From Streptomyces griseoaurantiacus (GTDB taxonomy: Bacteria; Actinomycetota; Actinomycetes; Streptomycetales; Streptomycetaceae): DNA of 64,000 nt. Both the position numbers and the translations under genes were made by a program. The notes under the pieces are model-generated. The model saw only the letters and a program-made list of their open reading frames with translations. It was not told where the DNA came from and did not search any database. The stretch spans positions 21,196 to 85,195 of the forward strand of contig BNBP01000027.1 in NCBI GenBank assembly GCA_014656015.1, read 5' to 3'. This document shows, in pieces, positions 8,128 to 16,296 of the stretch. Within the stretch, counting starts at the first letter, position 1. Each line of letters opens with the position of its first letter.

Positions 8128-9218
8128 TTCCGGGCCGGGACGCCATCGCCCGCCAGCCGGACGAACATCTCGCCACCGCACAGGTGCGCCTGCCCCGGCG
8201 GGTGGTCGACCGTCCGATACGGCAGGTCGGCAAGCGGCTGCTGCTGGCGCTGCTCGTCCTGGTCGTGACGGCACTGACCGTCTGGTTCGACCGGGAGGGC
8301 TACCACGACAGCGCCGGGGGCGGCGTCGACCTGCTCGACTCCTTCTACTACGCCACCGTCACCCTCTCCACCACCGGCTACGGGGACATCACCCCGGCCG
8401 GGGACGGGGCCCGGCTCATCAACATCCTCGTCATCACGCCGCTGCGCGTGCTGTTCCTGATCATCCTGGTCGGCACCACTCTCGAGGTGCTCACCGAACG
8501 CACCCGGGAAGAGTTCCGGCAGAACCGCTGGAGGGCGGCCTTGAGGGACCACACCGTCGTGATCGGCTTCGGCACCAAGGGGCGCTCGGCGATCCAGACC
8601 GTGTGCGCCACCGGTCTGGGCAAGGACCAGGTCGTCGTGGTCGACCCCAGTGTCAAGGCCGTCGACGCGGCCACCGCCGACGGCTACGCGGGCGTGGTGG
8701 GCGACGCCACCCGCAGCGACGTGCTCCGGCGGGCCGAGGCCCACCGCGCCCGCCAGATCATCATCGCCACGCAGCGCGACGACACGGCCGTCCTCGTGAC
8801 CCTCACCGCCCGCCAGATCAACCGCGGCGCCAAGATCGTGGCCGCGGTGCGGGAGGAGGAGAACGCCCCGTTGCTGCGCCAGTCCGGCGCGGACGCCGTC
8901 ATCACCAGCGCCAGCGCGGCCGGCCGGCTGCTCGGTCTCTCGGTGCTCAGCCCCTCCGCCGGCGTCGTCATGGAGGACCTCATCCAGCAGGGCACCGGCC
9001 TGGACATGGTCGAGCGGCCCGTCATAAAGGCCGAGGTGGGCCGGACCGTCCGGGAGACCGAGGACCTGGTCGTGAGCGTCGTCCGCGGCCACCGGGTGCT
9101 CGGCTACGACGACCCCTCCATCGGCACCCTCCAGCTCACCGACCGCCTCATCACCATCGTCCGGGCCTCCTCCGGCACCCGCGTGACCCCCGACCTGCGC
9201 CGGTTCACGCAGGACTAG
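8121..9218 (+). CDS. Two-TM potassium channel with RCK (TrkA-N) domain
   Basis: A 365-residue protein. GTG at 8121 is preferred: ACGGGGAG precedes it, and upstream in-frame starts lie inside moeA. Segments: TM1 about residues 38-57 (LLLALLVLVVTALTVWF); pore helix and selectivity filter TLSTTGYGDITP near residues 86-97; TM2 (ILVITPLRVLFLIILVG); and a Rossmann RCK domain from about residue 135 with VIGFGTKGRSAI. The architecture is that of MthK-like ligand-gated K+ channels, opening in response to Ca2+ or nucleotides. ParB bound at the overlapping parS could occlude its translation-start or promoter region. The coding end carries a tandem repeat (9211-9250). Confidence 0.88.
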   Translation: MKLPGRDAIARQPDEHLATAQVRLPRRVVDRPIRQVGKRLLLALLVLVVTALTVWFDREGYHDSAGGGVDLLDSFYYATVTLSTTGYGDITPAGDGARLINILVITPLRVLFLIILVGTTLEVLTERTREEFRQNRWRAALRDHTVVIGFGTKGRSAIQTVCATGLGKDQVVVVDPSVKAVDAATADGYAGVVGDATRSDVLRRAEAHRARQIIIATQRDDTAVLVTLTARQINRGAKIVAAVREEENAPLLRQSGADAVITSASAAGRLLGLSVLSPSAGVVMEDLIQQGTGLDMVERPVIKAEVGRTVRETEDLVVSVVRGHRVLGYDDPSIGTLQLTDRLITIVRASSGTRVTPDLRRFTQD

Positions 9219-9250
9219 ACAGGACCAGACAGGACCAGACAGGCCCAGAA
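9211..9250 (+). repeat. 10-nt tandem repeat spanning a stop codon
   Basis: Four copies of AGGACCAGAC, the first and last imperfect. The first copy carries the TAG stop of the channel gene (9216-9218). The array probably arose by slippage and has no coding content beyond the stop. Confidence 0.8.
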
Positions 9251-9354
9251 GGACACCGGGGACGAGGACGGACGGCGGGACCGCGAAGGGCACAGGGGCC
9301 AGGAGGGCTCGGGGCGGAGATGCGGGCGGAGGCGCGCGGAGTAGCGTCGGCCCC

Positions 9355-10347
9355 ATGCATGCGATCACGATTCCCGAACCCGGTGGACCCGAGGCGCTGG
9401 TGTGGGCGGAGGTCCCCGATCCCGTACCCGGCGAGGGCGAGGTCCTCCTCGACGTGGTGGCCACCGCCGTCAACCGCGCCGACCTGATGCAGCGGCAGGG
9501 CTTCTACCCGCCGCCGCCCGGCGCCCCCGCCTACCCGGGCCTGGAGTGCGCGGGCCGGATCGCCGCCCTCGGCCCCGGGGTGTCCGGCCACACCGTCGGC
9601 GAGGAGGTGTGCGCGCTGCTCGCAGGCGGCGGCTACGCCGAGAAGGTCGCCGTCCCGGTGGGCCAGCTGCTGCCCGTGCCGAAGGGACTGGAGCTGCGGC
9701 AGGCGGCCGCGCTGCCCGAGGTGACCTGCACCGTCTGGTCCAACGTGTTCATGGTGGCGCATCTGCGTCCCGGCGAGACGCTGCTCGTGCACGGCGGCTC
9801 CAGCGGCATCGGCACCATGGCGATCCAGCTCGCGAAGGCGGTCGGCGCGCGGGTCGCGGTGACCGCGGGCACCAAGGAGAAGCTCGACTTCTGCGCGGAC
9901 CTGGGCGCGGACGTCCTGATCAACTACCGCGAGCAGGACTTCGTCGAGGAGGTGCGCGCCGCCACCGGCGGGGCGGGGGCCGACGTCATCCTCGACAACA
10001 TGGGCGCCAAGTACCTGGGACGCAACGTGGACGCTCTCGCGGTCAACGGGCGGCTCGCGATCATCGGCATGCAGGGCGGCACGAAGGGCGAGCTGAACAT
10101 CGGCACGCTGCTCGGCAAGCGGGCCGCGGTCAGCGCGACCTCGCTGCGGGCCCGCCCGCTGGACGAGAAGGCGGCGATCGTGGCGGCCGTCCGGGAGCAC
10201 GTGTGGCCGCTGCTCGCGGACGGCCACGTACGGCCGGTCGTCGACCGCGAGCTGCCGATGCCCGAGGCGGCCGAGGGGCACCGGGTGCTGGAGGAGAGCG
10301 GGCACATCGGCAAGGTGCTGCTGGTGGCGCCGCACCCCGCGCCGTAG
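9355..10347 (+). CDS. NAD(P)H-quinone oxidoreductase, zinc-less MDR family
   Basis: A 330-residue medium-chain dehydrogenase/reductase. The N-terminal GroES-like domain has VNRADLMQRQGFYPPPPG, characteristic of the quinone oxidoreductase/PIG3 group, and YPGLECAG. The Rossmann domain has HGGSSGIGTMAIQLAKA near residues 145-160. No structural or catalytic zinc-ligand cluster is seen. The expected reaction is one- or two-electron reduction of quinones with NADPH. The gene ends one base before the stop of a convergent gene. Confidence 0.88.
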   Translation: MHAITIPEPGGPEALVWAEVPDPVPGEGEVLLDVVATAVNRADLMQRQGFYPPPPGAPAYPGLECAGRIAALGPGVSGHTVGEEVCALLAGGGYAEKVAVPVGQLLPVPKGLELRQAAALPEVTCTVWSNVFMVAHLRPGETLLVHGGSSGIGTMAIQLAKAVGARVAVTAGTKEKLDFCADLGADVLINYREQDFVEEVRAATGGAGADVILDNMGAKYLGRNVDALAVNGRLAIIGMQGGTKGELNIGTLLGKRAAVSATSLRARPLDEKAAIVAAVREHVWPLLADGHVRPVVDRELPMPEAAEGHRVLEESGHIGKVLLVAPHPAP

Positions 10348-10348
10348 C

Positions 10349-11272
10349 TCAGCCCCTGAGGCGGCGGACGCGGAGGGCGAACAGCGCGAGGGCGAGCCCC
10401 AGCCCCACGAGGATCAGTCCGCCGCCCAGCGGCAGGATGCGGGCGACGCGCGCGGCGGCGGACCGGCGGGGTGCGGTGAGCGGCCGCTCCTCGGCGTCGG
10501 CCGGACCCTCGTCCACGGTGGCGGTCCCGGCGGGGCGGCTCGGTTCGGCCTCGCCGGCATCGGAACCGGCGCCCGCGGTCCGGTCGTCGGGGTCCGCGAC
10601 GACGCCGTCGGAGGCGCCGCGCGAGGAGGGTCCAGGAGCCTCGGGGAGGGCCGGGTGCTCCTTGCCCGCGGCGTCGTCGGGCTCCTTGGTTCCGGACGGC
10701 TCCGGGGACGGCGGGACGGTGGCCGTGCCCGCGGATCCGGTGGGCCGGGGGCGGTGCGGGGAGGGCCCGGGGGATTCGGGGGACCGGCCCGGGGTGCCCG
10801 GTCCGGCCCCGTCATCCGCTCCCGGTGGTCCGCCGGGGTGGTGCGGGTGCCCGTGATCGCCGGGCCTGCCGGGCGGGGCAGAGCCCGGTGGGGCGGCCGG
10901 ATCCGGTGCCGGAGGCCGGGGCCGCGGCCGGGCGGGGGCCTGTTGGCCGGGGGTCGGGGGGTGCGGCGTGCGGTCCGGTTCCCCGGACTTCGCCGGTGCT
11001 CCGGGCTTCGCGGGTGCTCCGGGTCTCGTGGGCTGTTCGCGGGCGTCCCGTTCCCCGGGTACCCCTCGCCGCGCCGGTTCCCGGGGCGGTGCCGTCAGCG
11101 GTGCCGTGTGCAGGAGCGGGGCCGAAGGGGCGGCGCAGGCGGGTTCCGCGGTGAGGAGCGTGCCCGTCGCGAGGGTGAGGGACAGGGCCGCCGTGCGCAG
11201 GGCACGGAGCGGGCAGTGGCCGCCGTGCGGCCGTGGAGGGGGCGCCGGCCGGCTGCGTGGCCACGGAGTCAC
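10349..11272 (-). CDS. Pro-rich secreted protein with C-terminal membrane anchor
   Basis: A 307-residue protein. GTG at 11272 is preferred because it follows GGGGCGAGGCGG and begins a signal peptide (Arg-rich start, LRTAALSLTLATG, cleavage near PACAAPSAP). The body, about residues 50-270, is low complexity (Pro, Gly, Ala, Glu, His) with no recognisable fold. The C-terminus is a TM helix (LGGGLILVGLGLALALFALR) followed by RVRRLRG, so it is probably an extracytoplasmic protein anchored at the C-terminus. There is no clear LPXTG or LAXTG sorting motif before the TM. Function not recognised; tail-to-tail with the oxidoreductase gene. Confidence 0.7.
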   Translation of the reverse strand: MTPWPRSRPAPPPRPHGGHCPLRALRTAALSLTLATGTLLTAEPACAAPSAPLLHTAPLTAPPREPARRGVPGERDAREQPTRPGAPAKPGAPAKSGEPDRTPHPPTPGQQAPARPRPRPPAPDPAAPPGSAPPGRPGDHGHPHHPGGPPGADDGAGPGTPGRSPESPGPSPHRPRPTGSAGTATVPPSPEPSGTKEPDDAAGKEHPALPEAPGPSSRGASDGVVADPDDRTAGAGSDAGEAEPSRPAGTATVDEGPADAEERPLTAPRRSAAARVARILPLGGGLILVGLGLALALFALRVRRLRG

Positions 11273-11446
11273 CCGCCTCGCCCCCTCCCGTGCGCGTAGG
11301 GCACCAAGATCGGATGCCCTCAGCGTCACACGGGCCGTGCGGTACGGCACGCCGGCGCCACCCGTTCGGGCAGCGCTCCCGCCGGGCGGGCCGGGGAGCC
11401 GGGGGCGGCACGGTGGGCTCGCGGCGGCGTGCGAGACAATGGCGTA

Positions 11447-11986
11447 ATGGAGATGCCGAGGAACGAACGGTCGCCGGAGAACCCCCAGATCCTGGTTGTC
11501 GGCCAGGACGGCATGGCACTTGGCGGCACCGGGGACGACGACTCCCGCGAGGTCCCGGTGACGGAGATGGTCGAACAGCCGGCCAAGGTCATGCGCATCG
11601 GGAGCATGATCAAGCAGTTGCTGGAGGAGGTGCGGGCGGCTCCTCTGGACGAGGCCAGCAGGCAGCGGCTGCGGGAGATCCACGCCAGTTCGGTGAAGGA
11701 GCTGGAGGACGGGCTCGCCCCCGAGCTGGTGGAGGAGCTGGAGCGGCTGTCCCTGCCGTTCACGGACCACGTGACGCCGAGCGACGCGGAGCTGCGCATC
11801 GCGCAGGCGCAGCTCGTGGGCTGGCTGGAGGGCCTCTTCCACGGCATCCAGACCACGCTGTTCGCGCAGCAGATGGCCGCGCGGGCGCAGTTGGAGCAGA
11901 TGCGGCGCGCCCTGCCGCCGGGTGTCGGCGGCGAGGGCGAGGAGGACCTCCGCCAGGGCGGCCGGTCCGGCGGGCCCTACCTCTGA
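11447..11986 (+). CDS. bpa: Bacterial proteasome activator (Bpa)
   Basis: A 179-residue protein (ATG 11447; GTG at 11429 in frame is possible). The helical core with VMRIGSMIKQLLEEVR and the long helix ending AQMRRALPPG-like matches the Bpa/PafE family. The extreme C-terminus GGPYL resembles the GQYL motif with which Bpa docks into 20S proteasome pockets. Bpa forms dodecameric rings that open the proteasome gate for ATP-independent degradation of unfolded and regulatory proteins such as HspR. It stands as a single gene, convergent with the PASTA kinase. Confidence 0.87.
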   Translation: MEMPRNERSPENPQILVVGQDGMALGGTGDDDSREVPVTEMVEQPAKVMRIGSMIKQLLEEVRAAPLDEASRQRLREIHASSVKELEDGLAPELVEELERLSLPFTDHVTPSDAELRIAQAQLVGWLEGLFHGIQTTLFAQQMAARAQLEQMRRALPPGVGGEGEEDLRQGGRSGGPYL

Positions 11987-11993
11987 GCCACCC

Positions 11994-12009
11994 GCCGCCG
12001 ATCGGCGGC
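11994..12009. terminator. Palindrome between bpa and kinase gene
   Basis: GCCGCCGATCGGCGGC is a perfect 16-nt palindrome just after the bpa stop, between convergent genes. It may act as a bidirectional terminator, though its real loop would be tiny. Confidence 0.35.
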
Positions 12010-12092
12010 CTTGGACACCTTCGGCCCCCTGGGTGCCTCACGGCCCCGGGGGGTCGGGCGTGCGCGGGGGCGGACCCGCCGCGCGGGCCCGG

Positions 12093-13787
12093 CTACGCCG
12101 GGTCGCCCGTGGAGACCGTCAGCTTGATCTTGGGCATCTTCTCGGGGTCGACGTCCGTGTCGGCGGCGGGGTACTGGTCCATGACCGTGTCCTCGCCGTA
12201 GGTGTTCTCGTCGGTGCGGACGACGTCGTACTGCCAGCCGGCCGCCTGGAGGCATTCCTTCACCGAGCTCAGGTTCTTGAACTGGAAGCTCGGCACGAGG
12301 ATCTGGTCCGCGTCGTCGTACGAGGTGCTCGGCTCGGTGCACTTCGTCTTCTCGATCGTCTTCGTGGTGTCCGGGCCCTTGTGGCCGGACACCCCCGAAG
12401 CCCGTTCGGAGGCCGAGGCGCGGGCACGTCCGGCGGGGTCGTCCTTGTCCCCGCCGCCGTTGATGACGATCAGTGTGGTCACCAGTCCGACGACGGCGAC
12501 CACCGAGACGATCACCGACCCGATGACCACACCCCGGTTGCCCTTGTTCCCGGAGCCGCCGGACCCACCGGAACCCACGGCGGGCCCCTGGGACGCGACC
12601 GTGTACGGCGGCGGCGTCGAGGCGCCCTGCTGCGGCACGTACCCGGCCTGCTGCGGCGGGGTCCCGTATCCACCCTGCTGCGGATAGCCGTAGGCGGGGG
12701 ACGGCGGCCCCGGCACCGGCGTCGGCCCCCCGTACGGGTTCGGCTGCGGCGTCGACCGGTACGGCGTCTGCACCGGCCCCGTGGGGCCGTTGGGGGCCGA
12801 GGAGCGGTCGACCGGCGGGAACACCGCGGCCCCCACGCCCGCTCCGGACTGCGTCTGCGTGCCCGGCACGATGCTGGGCGCGGCCTGGCTGACCGCCGCC
12901 GCCACACGCAGGCACTCGTCGCGCATCGCCTCGGCGCTGGGGAAGCGCTCGTTGGGGTTCTTCTTCAGCGCGCGGGCGACCAGTGCGTCCACCGCCGGCG
13001 GCAGCGAGCGGTTGATCGAGGAGGGAGCCACCGGCTCCTCCTGGACGTGCGCGTACGCGATCGCCAGCGGCGAGTCCGCGTCGAAGGGCAGCCGCCCGGT
13101 GACCAGTTGGAAGAGCATGATGCCGACCGAGTACAGGTCGCTGCGCGCGTCCACCCCGCGGCCGAGGGCCTGTTCGGGGGAGAGGTACTGCGGGGTGCCC
13201 ACGACCATGCCGGTCTGCGTCATCGACGTCACGCCGGACTGCATCGCGCGGGCGATGCCGAAGTCCATCACCTTCACCACGCCGCGCTTGGTCACCATCA
13301 CGTTGCCCGGCTTGATGTCCCGGTGCACCAGGCCCATCTCGTGGCTGATCTCCAGCGCCGCCAGGACGTCCGCGGTGACCTTCAGCGCCCGGTCGGCCGG
13401 CATCGCGCCGTACTGCTGGACGTCCGACTCCAGCACCGAGCCGAGGGGGCGGCCCTCGACGTACTCCATGACGATGTACGGCGTCGGCGCGCCGGTCCCG
13501 CCGGAGCCCTCGCCGAGGGAGGTGTCCTCGCCGGTGTCGAAGACGGAGACGATGTTGGTGTGCGTGAGCTTCGCCACGGCCTGCGCCTCGCGCCGGAAGC
13601 GCTCACGGAAGGCCTGTTCCCGGCCGAGTTCCGTGTGCAGGGTCTTGATGGCGACCTGCCGGTCGAGCACGGAGTCGTAGGCGAGGTGCACGGAGGCCAT
13701 GCCGCCCTCGCCGAGCAGATCACGCAGCTGGTAGCGGCCGCCGGCCACCGATCGCCCCGCGTACCGGCCCTGGCCGTCCTGGCTCAT
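12093..13787 (-). CDS. Membrane Ser/Thr protein kinase with one PASTA domain
   Basis: A 564-residue PknB-type kinase. Residues about 18-280 hold the kinase domain: glycine loop GEGGMASVH, ATP-binding Lys48 (VAIK), catalytic HRDIKPGN at 155-162, DFG at 175-177 and APE-loop equivalent (TPQYLSPEQ). A long Pro/Gly/Tyr/Gln-rich juxtamembrane region follows, then one TM (VVIGSVIVSVVAVVGLVTTLIVI region). The extracytoplasmic end has a single PASTA-like unit (SVKECLQAAGWQYD to IKLTVSTG). PASTA domains bind peptidoglycan stem peptides or lipid II, so this is a likely cell-wall-sensing kinase. A second kinase is divergently encoded 388 bp away. Confidence 0.93.
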   Translation of the reverse strand: MSQDGQGRYAGRSVAGGRYQLRDLLGEGGMASVHLAYDSVLDRQVAIKTLHTELGREQAFRERFRREAQAVAKLTHTNIVSVFDTGEDTSLGEGSGGTGAPTPYIVMEYVEGRPLGSVLESDVQQYGAMPADRALKVTADVLAALEISHEMGLVHRDIKPGNVMVTKRGVVKVMDFGIARAMQSGVTSMTQTGMVVGTPQYLSPEQALGRGVDARSDLYSVGIMLFQLVTGRLPFDADSPLAIAYAHVQEEPVAPSSINRSLPPAVDALVARALKKNPNERFPSAEAMRDECLRVAAAVSQAAPSIVPGTQTQSGAGVGAAVFPPVDRSSAPNGPTGPVQTPYRSTPQPNPYGGPTPVPGPPSPAYGYPQQGGYGTPPQQAGYVPQQGASTPPPYTVASQGPAVGSGGSGGSGNKGNRGVVIGSVIVSVVAVVGLVTTLIVINGGGDKDDPAGRARASASERASGVSGHKGPDTTKTIEKTKCTEPSTSYDDADQILVPSFQFKNLSSVKECLQAAGWQYDVVRTDENTYGEDTVMDQYPAADTDVDPEKMPKIKLTVSTGDPA

Positions 13788-14175
13788 GTTCTGCGTCCCC
13801 CATCGGCGTCGCGGCGGCGGGGCGGGATCCCGCTCCCGCGTTCCCCGCCCGCCCCCGACCGGTGCGCTCCCGACCGGGCGACTGGCTGATTACTGATCGA
13901 CTGGCTCATTCCCGGCCAAGTCTGCCCCAGGGCACCGACACGTCAAGCTCGGTGCCCGTTCCGTGACCCTACGCGAAAGAAGCGTCGCGGAAGCGTTACA
14001 GCAGCCGTACCCCCGGCACACGGAATTTGCACGCGGACACCGGCGACCGGTTTCATGGCCGGTCCACTCGAAATCCAACGGGGACAGGCGCCTCGCGCGG
14101 AGCCTGTAGCGTGACCCGACGGAAGACCGTGACAACCACCGCGCAGACCGCGGGCAGAAACGACGGCGAGGACTG
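13788..14175. other. Intergenic region between divergent kinase genes
   Basis: 388 bp without a gene. It must contain both kinase promoters. It holds an imperfect 13-nt direct repeat, CGACTGGCTGATT (13879-13891) and CGACTGGCTCATT (13898-13910), spaced 19 nt start to start, which could be a regulator site. I could not assign -35/-10 elements with confidence. Confidence 0.5.
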
Positions 14176-15783
14176 ATGGCACAGACGCAGCGCGCCCAGG
14201 GCCCGTCCGACCCCGAGGCGAGTGGCGGCGGCATGTCGGAGACACCGGAGAACTGGGGCAACGGCGGCCTGGTCGGCGACGGTCGGTACCGGCTGACCCA
14301 CCGGCTCGGCCGGGGCGGCATGGCCGAGGTGTTCGCGGCCGAGGACGTCCGGCTCGGGCGGACGGTCGCGGTCAAGCTGCTGCGCGCCGACCTCGCCGAG
14401 GACCCGGTCTCCAAGGCCCGCTTCACGCGTGAGGCCCAGTCCGTCGCCGGTCTCAACCACCACGCCATCGTGGCCGTGTACGACTCCGGTGAGGACGTCG
14501 TGGGCGGCCAGTCGGTTCCGTACATCGTGATGGAGCTGGTCGAGGGCCGCACCATCCGCGACCTGCTGCTCAACGCCGAGGCCCCCGGGCCCGAGCAGGC
14601 ACTGATCATCGTCTCCGGCGTCCTGGAGGCGCTGGCCTACTCGCACCAGCACGGCATCGTGCACCGCGACATCAAGCCGGCCAACGTGATCATCACGCAC
14701 AACGGCGCCGTCAAGGTCATGGACTTCGGCATCGCCCGCGCGCTGCACGGCGCCTCCACGACGATGACGCAGACCGGCATGGTCATGGGAACCCCCCAGT
14801 ACCTGTCCCCGGAGCAGGCGCTCGGCAAGGCCGTCGACCACCGCTCCGACCTGTACGCCACCGGCTGCCTGCTCTACGAACTCCTCGCGCTGCGCCCGCC
14901 CTTCGTCGGCGAGACCCCGCTGTCGGTGGTCTACCAGCACGTGCAGGACATGCCGGTGCCCCCGTCCCAGACCTCCGACGGCTGCCCGCCCGAGCTCGAC
15001 GGACTGGTGATGCGCTCGCTCGCCAAGGAGCCGGACGACCGGTTCCAGACGGCGGAGGAGATGCGCGGGCTCGTCCAGTACGGGCTGCAGATGCTCTACG
15101 ACGAGGGTGGCCACACCGGCACCTGGAACACCGGCCCGGTGGCCGGCCCCGACGGCCGGCACACCCCGGCCGCGGGCCTCGCCGGCACGACGGTGCTGCC
15201 GCACCCCGCCGACTCGGGCACCACGGTCGTCCCGCAGCCGATCCTGCCCCCGTACGGCGGCGGCGGGGACGACGGCGGCTTCGAGGGACGCGGCAACCGG
15301 GGCAGCGGCCGGGGCAAGCTGTGGATCCTCGCGGCCCTCGCGGTCATCGCCATAGTCGCGGGCGTGGCGCTCGCGCTGAACAACTCCGGCGGCGGCGGGG
15401 ACGGCGGCGACACCAAGAAGTCCCCGGCGGCGACCCAGTCCACCAAGGACAAGGACGACGACTCGACGCCGAGCGCCGAGCGGAGCGAGGAGTCCTCGAA
15501 CGACGACACCGGATCGAACTCGGGCTCGAACTACGAGCAGCCCGGCCGGGAGTCGAACGAATATCCGCGCAAGCCGTCGAACACCGCCTCCCAGCCGGAC
15601 GGCGAGCAGTCCTCGCCCGAGGGCGACGGTGGTGGCGGCAACGGTGGCGACGGCGGGCAGTCCTCCCCGGCCGGCCAGCAGTCCTCCCCGGCGGGCCAGC
15701 AGTCCTCGCCGGCCTCCTCGGCCGGGAACGCGGGATCCGGGGACGACGAGGGCGCGGGCTCGGACGAGGGCGCGAACGGCTGA
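14176..15783 (+). CDS. Membrane Ser/Thr protein kinase with low-complexity extracellular tail
   Basis: A 535-residue kinase from ATG 14176. Kinase domain about residues 38-300: GRGGMAEVF, Lys67 in VAVK, HRDIKPAN at 163-170, DFG at 183-185. One TM near residues 378-397 (LWILAALAVIAIVAGVALAL). The outer 140 residues contain no PASTA unit; they are Ser, Gly, Asp, Gln and Pro-rich and include three copies of a QQSSPAG-like repeat. The tail looks like an unfolded wall-spanning segment, so the signal it senses differs from that of the PASTA kinase. An alternative internal start (GTP region Met20) would not alter the kinase domain. Confidence 0.92.
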   Translation: MAQTQRAQGPSDPEASGGGMSETPENWGNGGLVGDGRYRLTHRLGRGGMAEVFAAEDVRLGRTVAVKLLRADLAEDPVSKARFTREAQSVAGLNHHAIVAVYDSGEDVVGGQSVPYIVMELVEGRTIRDLLLNAEAPGPEQALIIVSGVLEALAYSHQHGIVHRDIKPANVIITHNGAVKVMDFGIARALHGASTTMTQTGMVMGTPQYLSPEQALGKAVDHRSDLYATGCLLYELLALRPPFVGETPLSVVYQHVQDMPVPPSQTSDGCPPELDGLVMRSLAKEPDDRFQTAEEMRGLVQYGLQMLYDEGGHTGTWNTGPVAGPDGRHTPAAGLAGTTVLPHPADSGTTVVPQPILPPYGGGGDDGGFEGRGNRGSGRGKLWILAALAVIAIVAGVALALNNSGGGGDGGDTKKSPAATQSTKDKDDDSTPSAERSEESSNDDTGSNSGSNYEQPGRESNEYPRKPSNTASQPDGEQSSPEGDGGGGNGGDGGQSSPAGQQSSPAGQQSSPASSAGNAGSGDDEGAGSDEGANG

Positions 15784-15787
15784 CGGG

Positions 15788-15812
15788 CACGACACGCACG
15801 ACACGCACGACA
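15788..15812 (+). repeat. 9-nt tandem repeat just after the kinase stop
   Basis: CACGACACG repeated 2.8 times, starting five bases after the TGA of the kinase gene and ending at the terminator hairpin. Confidence 0.75.
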
Positions 15813-15813
15813 G

Positions 15814-15851
15814 GGGCCCCGGCCGCGGCAGAACCGCCGCGGCCGGGGCCC
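15814..15851 (+). terminator. Strong hairpin after the kinase gene
   Basis: Perfect 16-bp stem, GGGCCCCGGCCGCGGC paired with its complement, and a 6-nt loop, 31 bp after the kinase stop. A probable factor-independent terminator of the actinobacterial (no U-tail) type. Confidence 0.75.
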
Positions 15852-16296
15852 GCCCGCATGGCCCGCGCGCGACCGCCTCGGGCCCCGACGGGCGGAACGG
15901 GTGATTTTTCCGGGTTTCCGGGCGACTTCCGTCGCGCCCGCGATCATCGCTCCCACCGGCGGCGAAGTCTTCACGTGACGCGGCTCACCGGATAACGTGC
16001 CCTTGTTCCGGCCCCCTGCAAGGCTGTGACCAGCATCTGTTGCCGACTGCGCGATTTACTTGGAAGCCCAAGCAAAATCGCAGGTCAGAAGGGGTTTCAC
16101 AGAAATGTGGAGCACTGGGTAACGTGCTGTTCTGCAGGGCGCTCGCCGGGGCACCTGTCACGCCTGTTCCCGACCGGGCCGCACCCACCCCGTGCGCCCC
16201 ACAGGAGCGGGCGAGCCGCTCTCCCGGGTCCAGAACGGGCCGGGGAGACCCCAGGCACCCGGCGAACCCGGGGGCCGGACCGACGGAGGAGCACAC
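15852..16296. other. Long leader/promoter region of bkd operon 2
   Basis: 445 bp with no convincing gene. It is less GC-rich than its surroundings around 15900-16110 and contains the inverted repeat at 16051-16081. The promoter of bkdA2 must lie here. Short in-frame ORFs have no family resemblance and poor codon bias. Confidence 0.5.
16051..16081. promoter_or_regulatory. Imperfect palindrome upstream of bkd operon 2
   Basis: GCGATTTACTTGG and CCAAGCAAAATCGC face each other across 4 nt, 12 paired positions with one single-base bulge. It lies about 215 bp before bkdA2 in an AT-richer pocket, as expected of an operator. The Lrp/AsnC protein encoded beside operon 1 is one candidate binder, by inference only. 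Confidence 0.45.

Noticed and set aside
15968..15981. CACGTG-centred sequence near 15974 considered as parS
   Set aside because: Only about half of the flanking positions match the 14-bp consensus.
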